Under the pieces are notes generated by a model. The model saw nothing but the letters and a program-made list of their open reading frames with translations, was not told the DNA's origin and did not search any database. Source: DASQWP01 sp050697555 (GTDB lineage Bacteria; Actinomycetota; Thermoleophilia; Gaiellales; Gaiellaceae). Taken from it: a DNA stretch of 44,875 bases. The stretch spans positions 1 through 44,875 of the forward strand of contig JBOHAD010000011.1 in the NCBI GenBank assembly GCA_050697555.1, read 5' to 3'. The position numbers and the translations under genes were made by a program. Each line of letters opens with the position of its first letter. The stretch's first letter is position 1. Below, in pieces: positions 29,033 through 37,869 of the stretch.

Positions 29033-29103
29033 CTGCGGGGCTAGGATTCGAACCTAGACTACCTGATCCAGAGTCAGGCGTCCTACCGTTAGACGACCCC
29101 GCA
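29033..29103 (-). tRNA. tRNA-Gln (CTG)
   Basis: A 71-nt cloverleaf on the minus strand. The acceptor TGCGGGG pairs with CCCCGCA, with discriminator G. The anticodon arm is CCTGA-CTCTGGA-TCAGG with anticodon CTG, and the T-arm is CTAGG-TTCGAAT-CCTAG. CCA is not encoded (only CC follows). TACAAT (29120-29115) is 11 nt before the 5' end and a terminator follows, so it is an independent transcript. Confidence 0.93.
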
Positions 29104-29114
29104 AGGGCGCGGCC

Positions 29115-29120
29115 ATTGTA
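29115..29120 (-). promoter_or_regulatory. -10 box of tRNA-Gln
   Basis: TACAAT on the minus strand, 11 nt before the tRNA. It lies between the cyclase stop and the tRNA. Confidence 0.6.
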
Positions 29121-29139
29121 GCGGGCGCCCTGTTCAGGC

Positions 29140-30384
29140 TCAGGTCGCCGACGCCTCTTCCGGACGCCGCGGACCGAGCAGGTACCAGGTCTCTACCTGC
29201 CCCTTGCCCTTGACCTCGACGACTCCCCTCGTCTCGCAGTCGAACTCGTCTTGGACGAGCTCCCATGTCGTCCGGGTGATCTGGATCTTGCCGGGGAGGC
29301 CGTGCGACTCCATCCGGCTGGCCATGTTGACCGCGTCTCCCCACAGGTCGTAGAGGAAGCGACGGCGGCCGATCACCCCGGCCACGACCGGGCCGGAGTT
29401 GATCCCGATGCGGAGCTGGAGCGGCCCGTCTCCGTCGGCGCGCGCATAGCGCGCCATGCAATCGCGCATGTCGAGCGCCATTCGTACGAGTGCCTGCGCG
29501 TGATCCGGGCGAGGGCGCGGCACGCCGGCGGCGACCATGTAGCAGTCGCCGATCGTCTTGATCTTCTCCACGCCGTAGCGGTCGGCGAGCTCGTCGAACT
29601 CGGTGAAGAGGCGATCGAGCAGACCGACGATCTCGGCGGGAGCGAGGCGGTCGCTGAGCGGTGTGAAGTCGACGACATCGGCGAAAAGGATGCTCGCCGA
29701 GTCGACATGGTCGGCGATGGCCTGCGGCTCTTCCTGCAACCGTCGGGCGATCTCGTCCGGGAGGATGTTCAGGAGCAGATCCTCCACCCGCTGCTGCGCC
29801 GCTTCCCGCTGCCGCGCGAACGTTGCCAGGAGCGTGAACGAGATGAACGCGACGGCGGCGATGTTCAGCGCCGCGAACGCGCGCAGGAGCTCCTCTGGAA
29901 GCCCCACGGAGCTCGAACGAACCGCCGGAGCGAGCGGGATGCCCACGACCAGGAGGACGAGAAACGCTCCGAACCAGAGCCACGCGCGCCGCGGCCGGTC
30001 GAGGGCGATGGCGCCGACGGGTGCCAGGAAGGACCAGAGGATCACACCGCTCGAGGGGACGAGGCCGCCGAGCGAGAGGAGGAGCAGGAAGGGCGTCACG
30101 AGGATGAGGGTCAGCTCGGCGTTGCGGAGGAAGCGGAAGCTGCGCGTCACCGAGAAGATGCCCAGGCACACCGCGAGGACGAGGACGAAGCCCCACGGGA
30201 AGAGTGCCGGGATCCGCTCACCGAAGACCCAGTAAAGGATTCCCCAGATGATCCCCGGGGGCAGGATCATGAGAGAGACGACGACGAGCAGCGCCTTCCG
30301 CAGCCGCTCCTCGGACGAGTCCAGGGGATCGCTGCCGATCCGAGTGGCAACGGCAAGAAGCCCCCGAAGGCCGAGCCGGCGCAT
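29140..30384 (-). CDS. Membrane-bound class III adenylate cyclase
   Basis: A 414-residue cyclase making cAMP from ATP. The N-terminal ~200 residues contain six membrane helices in pairs (LLVVVSLMILPPGIIWGILYWV, then others to about 190). A linker helix (ARQREAAQQRVEDLLLNILP) resembles the cyclase transducing element. The catalytic domain has metal-binding Asp in ILFADVVDFT and TIGDCYM, the adenine-specifying Lys in EKIKTIG, and DLWGDAVNMASRM, which supplies the Asp, Asn and Arg of a complete active site. All catalytic residues are therefore present. The ATG start has TAGGAT 8 nt upstream. The signal sensed by the membrane part is unknown. Confidence 0.93.
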   Translation of the reverse strand: MRRLGLRGLLAVATRIGSDPLDSSEERLRKALLVVVSLMILPPGIIWGILYWVFGERIPALFPWGFVLVLAVCLGIFSVTRSFRFLRNAELTLILVTPFLLLLSLGGLVPSSGVILWSFLAPVGAIALDRPRRAWLWFGAFLVLLVVGIPLAPAVRSSSVGLPEELLRAFAALNIAAVAFISFTLLATFARQREAAQQRVEDLLLNILPDEIARRLQEEPQAIADHVDSASILFADVVDFTPLSDRLAPAEIVGLLDRLFTEFDELADRYGVEKIKTIGDCYMVAAGVPRPRPDHAQALVRMALDMRDCMARYARADGDGPLQLRIGINSGPVVAGVIGRRRFLYDLWGDAVNMASRMESHGLPGKIQITRTTWELVQDEFDCETRGVVEVKGKGQVETWYLLGPRRPEEASAT

Positions 30385-30392
30385 CCGAGCCG

Positions 30393-30398
30393 ATCCTA
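30393..30398 (-). promoter_or_regulatory. -10 box TAGGAT of the adenylate cyclase gene
   Basis: TAGGAT on the minus strand ends 8 nt before ATG 30384, predicting a leaderless mRNA. Confidence 0.55.
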
Positions 30399-30433
30399 CG
30401 CCGATGCTAGCTGGTCAATTCTCGATCAAGCAT

Positions 30434-31315
30434 CTAGAGCTCGAGCCGGTAGAGCGGCATGAGGCTCTTCTCCGCCTCGGTGTCGATCCGGGCGACCACC
30501 TCGACGTGCGGCTCGAGGCCCGAGCCGCGGAGCTTGCCCTTCAGGAGCTCGTCCACCTGGTAGATCCCGGACGAGTTGTTCATGTGGATCTCGATCAGCA
30601 CGGGGGCGCGCTCGCCGTCCTTGATCTCGACGCTCTCGATCGCCGCCGCCGAGAGCGAGTGCACGGACACGCGCCCGTGCTGGAAGGGGATGCGCGAGCG
30701 GCCCTCGGCCATGTCGAGCGCGTCCGCGACGCGCACGATGCCGGCCTCGAGCGTCAGCGGCTTCCCGTACTCGCGGTGGCTCGTGATCGTCTGGAGCACC
30801 TCCGACGTCACGACGGTGAGCTCCGGCTCCTCGTAGAGGCCGTCGAGGAGCTCGCGCATCTTCGGCTCGGCGAGGAACATGCTCCAGTCCTCGTGACCGT
30901 CGCGGTGCACGGCCATCCCGATGCAGTGGAGGAGAGCGCCGAGGACGACGATCACCTCAGCATCGTCGGAGCTCATGCCGTAGTCCTCGACCGCGTTCGC
31001 CGGGACGCCGTGCTTGGCGAGCTGCCGCAAGAGCTTGAGCGCGATGTTGGCGACGATCTGGATGTGCACCCACGAGTGGTCGTTGATCTCGAGGCGCTTG
31101 ACGGCGTTCACGTTGGCGACGTGCCACCAGGCCTTGAGCTGGGGGTCGGCATTCACGCGCTCGACCAGGTCCCGCAGCTTCCGGTTCGCCCTCGGCGGAA
31201 CCCGGATCCGCATCCGCTCGATCGCCTGTTCGGGCGTGAGCAGAGCCTCGCGCTCGGCCTCCTCCGAGACCGGCTCCTCGATCCGCCCCTCCGTCTCCCG
31301 GTCGAGCTCGGCCAT
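30434..31315 (-). CDS. HD-domain metal-dependent phosphohydrolase
   Basis: A 293-residue HD-superfamily protein. Metal-site residues are recognisable in INDHSWVHIQIV, LLHCIGMAVHRDGHEDW and VRVADALDMAEGR, the last Asp being typical of the fold. The C-terminal third forms beta strands (VEIKDGERAPVLIEIHMN). Such enzymes cleave nucleotides or phosphoesters; the substrate cannot be read from sequence. It lies directly upstream of the adenylate cyclase on the same strand (about 50 bp), but each gene has its own -10 box. A link to cyclic-nucleotide turnover is only a guess from proximity. Confidence 0.85.
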   Translation of the reverse strand: MAELDRETEGRIEEPVSEEAEREALLTPEQAIERMRIRVPPRANRKLRDLVERVNADPQLKAWWHVANVNAVKRLEINDHSWVHIQIVANIALKLLRQLAKHGVPANAVEDYGMSSDDAEVIVVLGALLHCIGMAVHRDGHEDWSMFLAEPKMRELLDGLYEEPELTVVTSEVLQTITSHREYGKPLTLEAGIVRVADALDMAEGRSRIPFQHGRVSVHSLSAAAIESVEIKDGERAPVLIEIHMNNSSGIYQVDELLKGKLRGSGLEPHVEVVARIDTEAEKSLMPLYRLEL

Positions 31316-31322
31316 CGACCGA

Positions 31323-31328
31323 ACCCTA
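31323..31328 (-). promoter_or_regulatory. -10 box TAGGGT of the HD hydrolase gene
   Basis: TAGGGT on the minus strand ends 7 nt before ATG 31315; leaderless transcription is predicted. Confidence 0.55.
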
Positions 31329-31336
31329 CTTCCTAC

Positions 31337-32365
31337 CTACTGCCCGGGGCGGTCGGTCAACATCACGGAGATCGTCTGCTCCTCGCCTTCGCGCAGGATT
31401 CGGAGCTCGATCTCGTCTCCCGGCGCTCGCTCGCGCAGGAAGGAGAGGAGATCCTCGACCTGGCGGATCGGCTCGTCGTCGATCGCCGTCAGCACGTCGC
31501 CCTCCTCGAGCCCCGCGTCCTCGGCGCCGGAGCCGGGAACCACGGAGAAGACGAGGATGCCCTCGTCGGTGTCGATCCCGAAGCGCTCGGCGATCTGCGG
31601 CGTGAGCGGCGCCGGCCGGACACCGAGAAACGCGTGCTCGACCTCGCCGCTCTCGAGCAGCTGCGTGACCACCTGGATGACCTCCGGCGAGGGGATGGCG
31701 AAGCCGATGGAGACGGCCCGGGCCTCCGGGGGGATGTAGGCGACGTTGATGCCGATCACCTCGCCGTCGGCGTCGACCAGCGCGCCACCCGAGTTCCCTG
31801 GCGAGATCGCCGCGTCCGTCTGGAGGAGGTCGATGAGAGCAGGAGTCCGGCCGCCCGAGGGAATGGCGCGGTGGAGCCCGGAGACGACCCCGGCGGTGAC
31901 CGTGTTCTCGAAGCCGAGCGGGTTCCCAAGGGCGACCGCGAGCTCCCCGACCTGGGGCAGCGCGTCCGCGAACTGCGCCGCCGGGAGGCCCTCCCGGTCG
32001 ACCTCGAGCACGGCGAGGTCTGTGCGCGGATCCGTTGCTCGCACGTCCGCGGCCACTCGCTCGCCGGTGGCGAACGCGACCTCGACCCCTGAGGCGCCCT
32101 CGACCACGTGGTTGTTCGTGACGATGATGCCGCCCTCGTCCCAGATGACGCCGCTGCCCTGGCCGGCATCCGTGAGCACCGCGACGACGGACTCCACCTC
32201 CTGGACGATTGCCGGAATTCGCCCGAAGACGCTGCCTCCCTCGTCCGTCCCGGCGGCCGTCGCCGTCTCGGTCGTCGTCACCGTCCGCGCCTCGCCGCTT
32301 CCGTCACCCGAGCAGCCGCCCGCGAGCAGGCCGACGGCGACCAGCGGGAGCACGAAGAGCCTCAT
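31337..32365 (-). CDS. HtrA/DegP-type serine protease lipoprotein with PDZ domain
   Basis: A 342-residue envelope quality-control protease. The N-terminal hydrophobic segment ends LLAGGCSG, a lipobox-like site with C18. A Thr-rich linker follows (TVTTTETATAA). The trypsin-like triad is H86 (TNNHVV), D116 (DPRTDLAVL) and S192 (GNSGGAL). One PDZ domain spans about 245-335 (AEDAGLEEGDVLTAID). ATG 32365 is chosen because it gives the lipoprotein signal; the longer frame upstream is antisense to the adjacent membrane protein. It is probably anchored outside the membrane and degrades misfolded proteins. Confidence 0.93.
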   Translation of the reverse strand: MRLFVLPLVAVGLLAGGCSGDGSGEARTVTTTETATAAGTDEGGSVFGRIPAIVQEVESVVAVLTDAGQGSGVIWDEGGIIVTNNHVVEGASGVEVAFATGERVAADVRATDPRTDLAVLEVDREGLPAAQFADALPQVGELAVALGNPLGFENTVTAGVVSGLHRAIPSGGRTPALIDLLQTDAAISPGNSGGALVDADGEVIGINVAYIPPEARAVSIGFAIPSPEVIQVVTQLLESGEVEHAFLGVRPAPLTPQIAERFGIDTDEGILVFSVVPGSGAEDAGLEEGDVLTAIDDEPIRQVEDLLSFLRERAPGDEIELRILREGEEQTISVMLTDRPGQ

Positions 32366-32388
32366 GCCGCTAACGGTTCTCTCGCGCG

Positions 32389-33081
32389 CTATGCGGCAAA
32401 CTCGGCGGACGGCTCGGTAGGCGGCTGCTCGAGTCCGCGGAGACGGAAGTACGTGAGCGTCCACGCGAGCGCGATGAAGGGCGCCGTGAGAGTCTGGCTG
32501 GCGATGTCGAGGAGGAGCGCGATCACGACGTTGTCGAAGCCGGCCGCGACCACTCCGAAGACGACGTCGACCGCAATCAGGATCAGGATCGTGAGCACGA
32601 GCACGCCGAAGACCGACCAGCCGTGCCCGCGAACGAGCTCCCGGCTGCGTCCGAAAGCGGCCGTGACGCCGGTTCCCTCGAGCATGATCACGGGCACGAT
32701 CACGAGCCACCACGTCCAGAGAATGAGGCCGGGCACGATGAGGAGAAGGAGTCCGAGGCCGACCCCGAGGGCGGCCAGGATCCCGGCCAGCGTCAGCGTG
32801 TTCAGCTGGGGCCTGACGCGTGAGAGCGTCTCTCCGAGCGAGAGGTCCGCGCGGCCGTCGCGCACGTCCTCGATGGCGACTACGAGGGCGCCCTGCAGCC
32901 AGAAGACGCCTGCGATGCCGATGAAGAAGCCGACGAACGCCCCCGCGACGCCGAGCAAGATGACCAGCAGGAGCGTGAGGAGGGCGATCAGGACGTAGAC
33001 GACGAAGGCGATCGGGACGAGGTGGGTGAAGTGCTCCTTGTAGGCGTCCCACGCCTCTCCGATGACCTCGCCGGCCCTCAT
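32389..33081 (-). CDS. Multi-pass membrane protein (GPDPase-membrane-domain-like)
   Basis: A 230-residue protein with about six hydrophobic helices. The family-like N-terminus MRAGEVIGEAWDAYKEHF is followed by LVPIAFVVYVLIALLTLLLVI, and the central LIVPGLILWTWWLVIVPVIMLEG with AAFGRSRELVRG resembles the membrane domain fused to some glycerophosphodiester phosphodiesterases. There is no catalytic domain here. It lies 23 bp upstream of the HtrA gene on the same strand and may share its envelope-stress role (inference). The ATG start has TACGCT 9 nt upstream. Confidence 0.75.
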   Translation of the reverse strand: MRAGEVIGEAWDAYKEHFTHLVPIAFVVYVLIALLTLLLVILLGVAGAFVGFFIGIAGVFWLQGALVVAIEDVRDGRADLSLGETLSRVRPQLNTLTLAGILAALGVGLGLLLLIVPGLILWTWWLVIVPVIMLEGTGVTAAFGRSRELVRGHGWSVFGVLVLTILILIAVDVVFGVVAAGFDNVVIALLLDIASQTLTAPFIALAWTLTYFRLRGLEQPPTEPSAEFAA

Positions 33082-33090
33082 CGGGGCGGC

Positions 33091-33096
33091 AGCGTA
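33091..33096 (-). promoter_or_regulatory. -10 box TACGCT of the 230-aa membrane protein gene
   Basis: TACGCT on the minus strand ends 9 nt before ATG 33081 and lies beside the stop codon of the preceding ABC exporter gene. Confidence 0.5.
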
Positions 33097-33098
33097 CC

Positions 33099-34901
33099 TC
33101 AGGCCGCGGCCGCCCAGTCGCCGTAGAGCGACAGGTACCGCCCGCCGCGCGCGACGAGCTCGTCGTGCGTGCCCTGCTCGACCACGCGGCCGTTCTCGAG
33201 CACCACGATCAGGTCGGCCCCTCGGATCGTGGAGAGCCGGTGAGCGATGATGAAGGCCGTTCTTCCGGCGAGCAGCCGCTTGAGCGCCCGCTCGATGCGC
33301 CGCTCCGTGCCGATGTCGACGCTCGAGGTCGCTTCGTCGAGGATGAGGATGCGCGGGTCGGCGAGAAGCGCCCGCGCGAAGGCGACGAGCTGCCGCTGGC
33401 CGAGAGAGAGGCGGCTGCCGCGCTCGGCCACCTCGGTCTTGTAGCCGTTCTCGAGCTCGAGCACGAATTCGTGGGCGCCGACGGCGCGGGCCGCGGCGGC
33501 GATCTCCTCGTCGCGCGCGGTCGGCCGGCCGAACGCGATGTTGTCTCGCACGCTCCCCGCGAAGAGGAAGCCCTCCTGCGGGACGACGCCCAGCTGGCGA
33601 CGGAGGCTCCCCTGCGTGACGTCGCGCAGGTCGTGCCCGTCGATCGTGAGGCGGCCCTCGCGCGGGTCGTAGAAGCGCGCGAGCAGCTTGGCGATCGTGG
33701 ACTTCCCTGCGCCCGTGTGCCCGACGAGCGCCACCGTCGTCCCGGCGGGCACGTCGAGGTCGATCCCGTGGAGGACCTCGACGCCCTCGCCGTAGCCGAA
33801 GCGGATGTTCTCGAAGCGGACGTGCCCCTCCACCTGCGGCAGCTCGCGGGCTCCCTCCCGGTCGCGCACCTCAGGCTCCTCGTCCATGACGTCGATGATC
33901 TTGTCGAGCGCGGCGACGGCGGCCAGGAACGTGTTGTAGAGCTGCGAGAGCTGCTGCACCGGGTCGAAGAAGTTCGCCAAGTAGCCGATGAACGCGAAGA
34001 GCGTCCCGATCGTCATCGAGCCGTCGAAGACGAGGTAGCCGCCGAAGCCGAGGACGACCGACGTGGCGGCCGACGAGAGGAAGTCGACGAAGGGGAAGTA
34101 AAGGCCGTTCAAGACGACCGTCTCCTGGTTGGCGGCCCGGTAGCGGTCGTTCACCTCGCGGAACTGCTCCGCGTTGCGCTCCTCCCGATTGAACGACTGG
34201 AGCACGCGCATGCCCGAGATGTCCTCCTGGAGCGCGGCGGTGACGAGCCCCAGGCGCTCGCGCACACGCCGATAGGCTCGCGAGGAGCGGCGGCGGAAGA
34301 TCGCCGTCGCCACGCTCATGAGCGGAAAGACGGCGAGCGTGGCGAGAGCGAGCCGCCAGTCGAGGAAGAAGAGGATGATCGCCGAGCCGACGAGCGTGAG
34401 GGAGTTCTGGAGCAGGCTCGTGACGCCGTCGGTGACGAGCTGGTCGAGCGCCTCCACGTCGTTCGTCAGGCGGGAGATGACGGTGCCTGCGCGGTTCCGC
34501 TCGTAGAAGCCGAGCGAGAGGCGCTGGAGGTGACGGAAGAGCCGCTGGCGGAGGTCGGCGAGGATGCGCTCGCCCACCCAGCCGGTGTAGTACGTCTGCG
34601 CCATGCTGGCCGCCCAGTTGAGGACGCCGGCGCCGAGGAACGCGGCCACGATCCAGCCGAGGAGCTGGAGGTCCTCCTGGCGGATGCCCCGGTCGATGGC
34701 GACCTTGGCCAGGTAGGGCGGGGCGAGCGCCGTCAGCACCGCGGCGAGGAGCGCGGCGATGGAGAGCCACGTGCGGCCGCGGTACGGCTTCGTGAGCGCG
34801 ACGAGGACGCCGATTCGCCGCGCCGTGCGCGCCCAGCTCCAGTCGTCGACCTGGGCGCCGCGCGCCTGCGTGAGGTGCGAGCCGGGCTGGTGCATCCTCA
34901 T
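33099..34901 (-). CDS. ABC exporter half-transporter with consensus catalytic Glu
   Basis: A 600-residue type I exporter: six membrane helices in the first ~330 residues, then an ATPase domain. Walker A is GHTGAGKST (near 393), the signature is the variant LSLGQRQ (near 500), and Walker B ILILDEATSSVD retains the catalytic Glu. The H-loop is IAHRLST. Its neighbour upstream is a second half-transporter with a degenerate Walker B, so the two probably form one heterodimer. ATG 34901 has GAGGAGG upstream. A perfect 16-bp palindrome lies about 45 bp before the start. Substrate unknown (drug or lipid). Confidence 0.93.
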   Translation of the reverse strand: MRMHQPGSHLTQARGAQVDDWSWARTARRIGVLVALTKPYRGRTWLSIAALLAAVLTALAPPYLAKVAIDRGIRQEDLQLLGWIVAAFLGAGVLNWAASMAQTYYTGWVGERILADLRQRLFRHLQRLSLGFYERNRAGTVISRLTNDVEALDQLVTDGVTSLLQNSLTLVGSAIILFFLDWRLALATLAVFPLMSVATAIFRRRSSRAYRRVRERLGLVTAALQEDISGMRVLQSFNREERNAEQFREVNDRYRAANQETVVLNGLYFPFVDFLSSAATSVVLGFGGYLVFDGSMTIGTLFAFIGYLANFFDPVQQLSQLYNTFLAAVAALDKIIDVMDEEPEVRDREGARELPQVEGHVRFENIRFGYGEGVEVLHGIDLDVPAGTTVALVGHTGAGKSTIAKLLARFYDPREGRLTIDGHDLRDVTQGSLRRQLGVVPQEGFLFAGSVRDNIAFGRPTARDEEIAAAARAVGAHEFVLELENGYKTEVAERGSRLSLGQRQLVAFARALLADPRILILDEATSSVDIGTERRIERALKRLLAGRTAFIIAHRLSTIRGADLIVVLENGRVVEQGTHDELVARGGRYLSLYGDWAAAA

Positions 34902-34945
34902 GCGGCCCGCGCCTCCTCGCCGGCATCAGTCAGGGCCCGATGGTT

Positions 34946-34961
34946 AGACGCGCGCGCGTCT
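34946..34961. repeat. 16-bp perfect palindrome between the two ABC genes
   Basis: AGACGCGCGCGCGTCT, a self-complementary site in the ~150-bp gap upstream of the second exporter gene. It resembles a repressor operator (TetR or MarR type), but alternating CG may form by chance in this genome. Confidence 0.45.
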
Positions 34962-35055
34962 GACACGGGAGACCCACCTCCCCGACCCGATGGCGTGAGC
35001 CTATCGCGCAAACCCGCGCGGGTGGGAGTCGGATTCGCGCCGGATCCGTGCCGGT

Positions 35056-36837
35056 TCACGATGCTCGCGCCTCCTCCGCCGCCTCGATGGCCTCGAGCTC
35101 GAGGAGGCCGTGCTCCTCGATGTCCCGCAGCACCGGGTCCTCGGCGAGCTCCTCCCGCGTGCCGCGCGCGGACACCCGCCCGTGATCGAGCACGACGATC
35201 TCCTCGGCGAGGGAGATCGTCGAGAGGCGGTGCGCGACGATCAGCGTCGTCCTGCCCTTCATCGCCTCGCGCAGTCCCAGGCGGATGCGGGCCTCGGTCG
35301 TCGCGTCCACCGAGGCGGTCGCGTCGTCGAGAACGAGCACGCGCGGGTCGACGAGGATCGCGCGGGCGATCGCGAGCCGCTGGCGCTGGCCGCCCGAGAG
35401 CGTGATCCCGCGCTCGCCGATCACGGTCCCGTAGCCCTCCGGGAGCTCGCGGATGAACTCGTCCGCCTGCGCCATGCGGGCGGCCCGCATGACCTCCTCG
35501 TCGCTTGCGCCCGGTGCGCCGAAGGCGATGTTCTCGCGCACGGTCGCGGAGAAGAGGAAGGGGTCCTGGGAGACGATCCCGATCGCTCGGCGGAGGTCTG
35601 CGAGGCGCACCTCGCGGACGTCGGCACCGTCGAGGACCACGCGGCCCTCCTGGACGTCGTAGAAGCGCGGCACGAGCGCGGTCAGCGTCGTCTTTCCCGA
35701 GCCCGTATGCCCGATGAGGGCGACCGTCGTGCCGGGCTCGATCTCGAGGTCGATCCGGCGCAGGACCGGGCGCTCGGCGTCGTAGCCGAACGTGACGTCG
35801 TCGAAGCGCAGGCGCCCGTCGCCCGGCGGGAGCGGCGCGGCGTCAGGGCTGTCCGCGACCTCTTCCGGCTCGTCGAGGATCTCGAAGATGCGCTCGCCCG
35901 ACGCGGCCGCCCGCTGCGCCTGGCCGATCCACATGCCGAGCATGCGAAGCGGCATGACGAGCATGAGGACGTAGACGTTGAAGGCGATGAAGGCTCCGAG
36001 CGAGAGCTCGCCGTTGACGACCTGGTGGCCGCCCGCGAGGAGGACCGCGGCCTGCGCGAGCAGGGGCAGGAACGAGAGCACGGGCACGTAGAAGGCGCGC
36101 TGGCGCGTTGCCCGCAGCGACTCGTCGAAGACCGCCTCGCTGCGTCCCTCGAACTTGGCCTCCTCCCGGCGCTCCTGTGCGAACGCCTTGACGACGTTGA
36201 CGCCGACGATCGACTCCTCGGCCACCGTCGTCATGTCGCCCAGGCGCTGCTGGACCTCTTTGAGGATGGGGTGCGAGGCGCGGCTGTAGAAGTAGGCGAC
36301 GGCGACGAGCACCGGTGTGATCGCAAGCGCGATCAGCGCGAGCTGCCAGTCGTAGACGAGGAGGATCGCGGTCACCGCGACGATCGTGAGGATGTGCTGT
36401 CCGAAGAAGATCAGGCCGTAGCCGAGGAAGAAGCGGACCCCCTGGAGGTCGACCGTCGCGCGCGACATCAGCTGCCCCGTCTGGTGACGGTCGTAGAAGC
36501 CCCAGGAGAGTCGCAGCAGGTGGGTGTAAAGGGCGTTCCGCATGTCGAACTCGACGCCGAGCGCCTGCCGTCCCGCGATGAAGCGGCGGCCCATGAGGAA
36601 GAGCGCCCGCGCGAGGCCTGCGACGGCGACGAGCGAGACCAGGAAGACGAGCTGGCCCTCGTCGCGGTTGCCGATCGCGTCGTCGATGACGAGCCCGGTC
36701 AGCGCCGGGATCGCCAGGCCCGCCGCCTGCGAGCCGACGGCGAGGACCACCGAGGCCGCGAGAGACCAGCGGTAGGGGCGCAGGAAGCCCAGTAGGCGGA
36801 CGAACGTGCGAAGCGCTCTCGGGCTCGAATCGGGCAT
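35056..36837 (-). CDS. ABC exporter half-transporter with degenerate catalytic site
   Basis: A 593-residue type I exporter. The membrane domain (~1-320) precedes an ATPase with Walker A GHTGSGKTT (near 379), signature LSGGQRQR (near 479) and Walker B VLVLDDATASVD, where the catalytic Glu is replaced by Asp. The H-loop is VAHRLST. Heterodimeric exporters often pair one such non-canonical site with a normal one, matching its neighbour, which has the Glu but a variant signature. The start is ATG, with TAGACT (36861-36856) 18 nt upstream. It is divergent from the MscS gene. Confidence 0.93.
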   Translation of the reverse strand: MPDSSPRALRTFVRLLGFLRPYRWSLAASVVLAVGSQAAGLAIPALTGLVIDDAIGNRDEGQLVFLVSLVAVAGLARALFLMGRRFIAGRQALGVEFDMRNALYTHLLRLSWGFYDRHQTGQLMSRATVDLQGVRFFLGYGLIFFGQHILTIVAVTAILLVYDWQLALIALAITPVLVAVAYFYSRASHPILKEVQQRLGDMTTVAEESIVGVNVVKAFAQERREEAKFEGRSEAVFDESLRATRQRAFYVPVLSFLPLLAQAAVLLAGGHQVVNGELSLGAFIAFNVYVLMLVMPLRMLGMWIGQAQRAAASGERIFEILDEPEEVADSPDAAPLPPGDGRLRFDDVTFGYDAERPVLRRIDLEIEPGTTVALIGHTGSGKTTLTALVPRFYDVQEGRVVLDGADVREVRLADLRRAIGIVSQDPFLFSATVRENIAFGAPGASDEEVMRAARMAQADEFIRELPEGYGTVIGERGITLSGGQRQRLAIARAILVDPRVLVLDDATASVDATTEARIRLGLREAMKGRTTLIVAHRLSTISLAEEIVVLDHGRVSARGTREELAEDPVLRDIEEHGLLELEAIEAAEEARAS

Positions 36838-36855
36838 CGTGAAATCCCAACGTCG

Positions 36856-36861
36856 AGTCTA
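36856..36861 (-). promoter_or_regulatory. -10 box TAGACT of the ABC exporter operon
   Basis: TAGACT on the minus strand lies 18 nt before ATG 36837, giving a short leader. The opposite-strand TAGCCT (36908-36913) likewise sits 17 nt before the mscS-like ATG. Confidence 0.4.
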
Positions 36862-36930
36862 GTCAGAGCCTTCCGGCGTCCGACTTGCGGTCGGCCGAGC
36901 GCGCCGCTAGCCTCGCCTGCTTCGTCCGGA

Positions 36931-37845
36931 ATGAACCGCCTGACCGAGCTCCTCACCGAGTCGACGCCGATCTACCCGCCCTTCGGGCGCCTGGTCGTGA
37001 TCGCCGGCCTCCTCGTCGTCGCCTGGCTTCTCTCGCGCCTGGCCGGTCGCACGGCCGTGTTCCTCGTCGACCGAAACGAGCGCCGGAGCAGGCTCGGGGC
37101 CGACCACGTCGACACCGGCGTCATCACCGGTTTGAGGCAGCGGGAGACGGCGATCACGCTCATCCAGACGAGCATCACCTACCTCGCCTTCGGGATTGCG
37201 CTCCTGCTCTCGCTCATGACGCTGACCGGGGCGCGGCGGGTGGAGACCGTGGTCGGGGCGTCGTTCCTCGCGGTCGTGCTCGCCTTCTCGGCGCAGCGCT
37301 TCCTCACAGACGTCCTCGCCGGGCTGCTCATGTTCTTCGAGGGCTGGTTCAGGGTCGGCGACACGGTGCTCGTCGAGCCGCTCGACATCGAAGGCGTCGT
37401 CGAGCGTGTCTCGCTCCGCTCGATCGAGATCCGCAGCCTGAGCGGCGAGGTGATCCGCGTGCACAACTCGGAGGTGAAGGCCGTGCGCGTCCACCCTCGC
37501 GGCTTCCGCGAGTTCGAAGCAGAGCTCTACGTGAGTGACCTGGAGGCGGCCTGCCGGCTCATGGAGCGGGTCGCGCGGATCGTCCCCTCGGGGGCGGGGC
37601 ACTTCGTCCGCCGCCCGGTCGTCGACGAGACCGAGGAGCTCGACGACGAACTCTTCCGCCTCCGCGTGCGCGCCGCGGTCGCACCCGGCCGGGAATGGCT
37701 CGCGCAGGACTTCCTCCCGAACATCATCGCCGAGCGGGCCGACGAGGGCCTCGTCGTGCACGGGCCGGTCGTTACCGCCGTCGACGACCACGCGACGCGC
37801 CGCTTCGCCCGCGCGGCCTGGACGGGTACGCGCCGCGCCGCCTGA
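36931..37845 (+). CDS. mscS: MscS-type mechanosensitive channel
   Basis: A 304-residue small-conductance channel protein that opens on membrane tension to release solutes. The first helix is LVVIAGLLVVAWLLSRL, with others near 85-115. The pore-lining/beta junction VVLAFSAQRFLTDVLAGLLMFFEG matches the family's Ala/Gly-rich TM3. The beta-domain signature follows: FRVGDTVLV...GVVERVSLRSIEIRS with EVIRVHNSEVKAV. Length and layout match basic MscS proteins. ATG 36931 follows TAGCCT by 17 nt. It is divergent from the ABC exporter. Confidence 0.92.
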   Translation: MNRLTELLTESTPIYPPFGRLVVIAGLLVVAWLLSRLAGRTAVFLVDRNERRSRLGADHVDTGVITGLRQRETAITLIQTSITYLAFGIALLLSLMTLTGARRVETVVGASFLAVVLAFSAQRFLTDVLAGLLMFFEGWFRVGDTVLVEPLDIEGVVERVSLRSIEIRSLSGEVIRVHNSEVKAVRVHPRGFREFEAELYVSDLEAACRLMERVARIVPSGAGHFVRRPVVDETEELDDELFRLRVRAAVAPGREWLAQDFLPNIIAERADEGLVVHGPVVTAVDDHATRRFARAAWTGTRRAA

Positions 37846-37869
37846 CCTGGGTGCGGGATGCGGGGCCCG

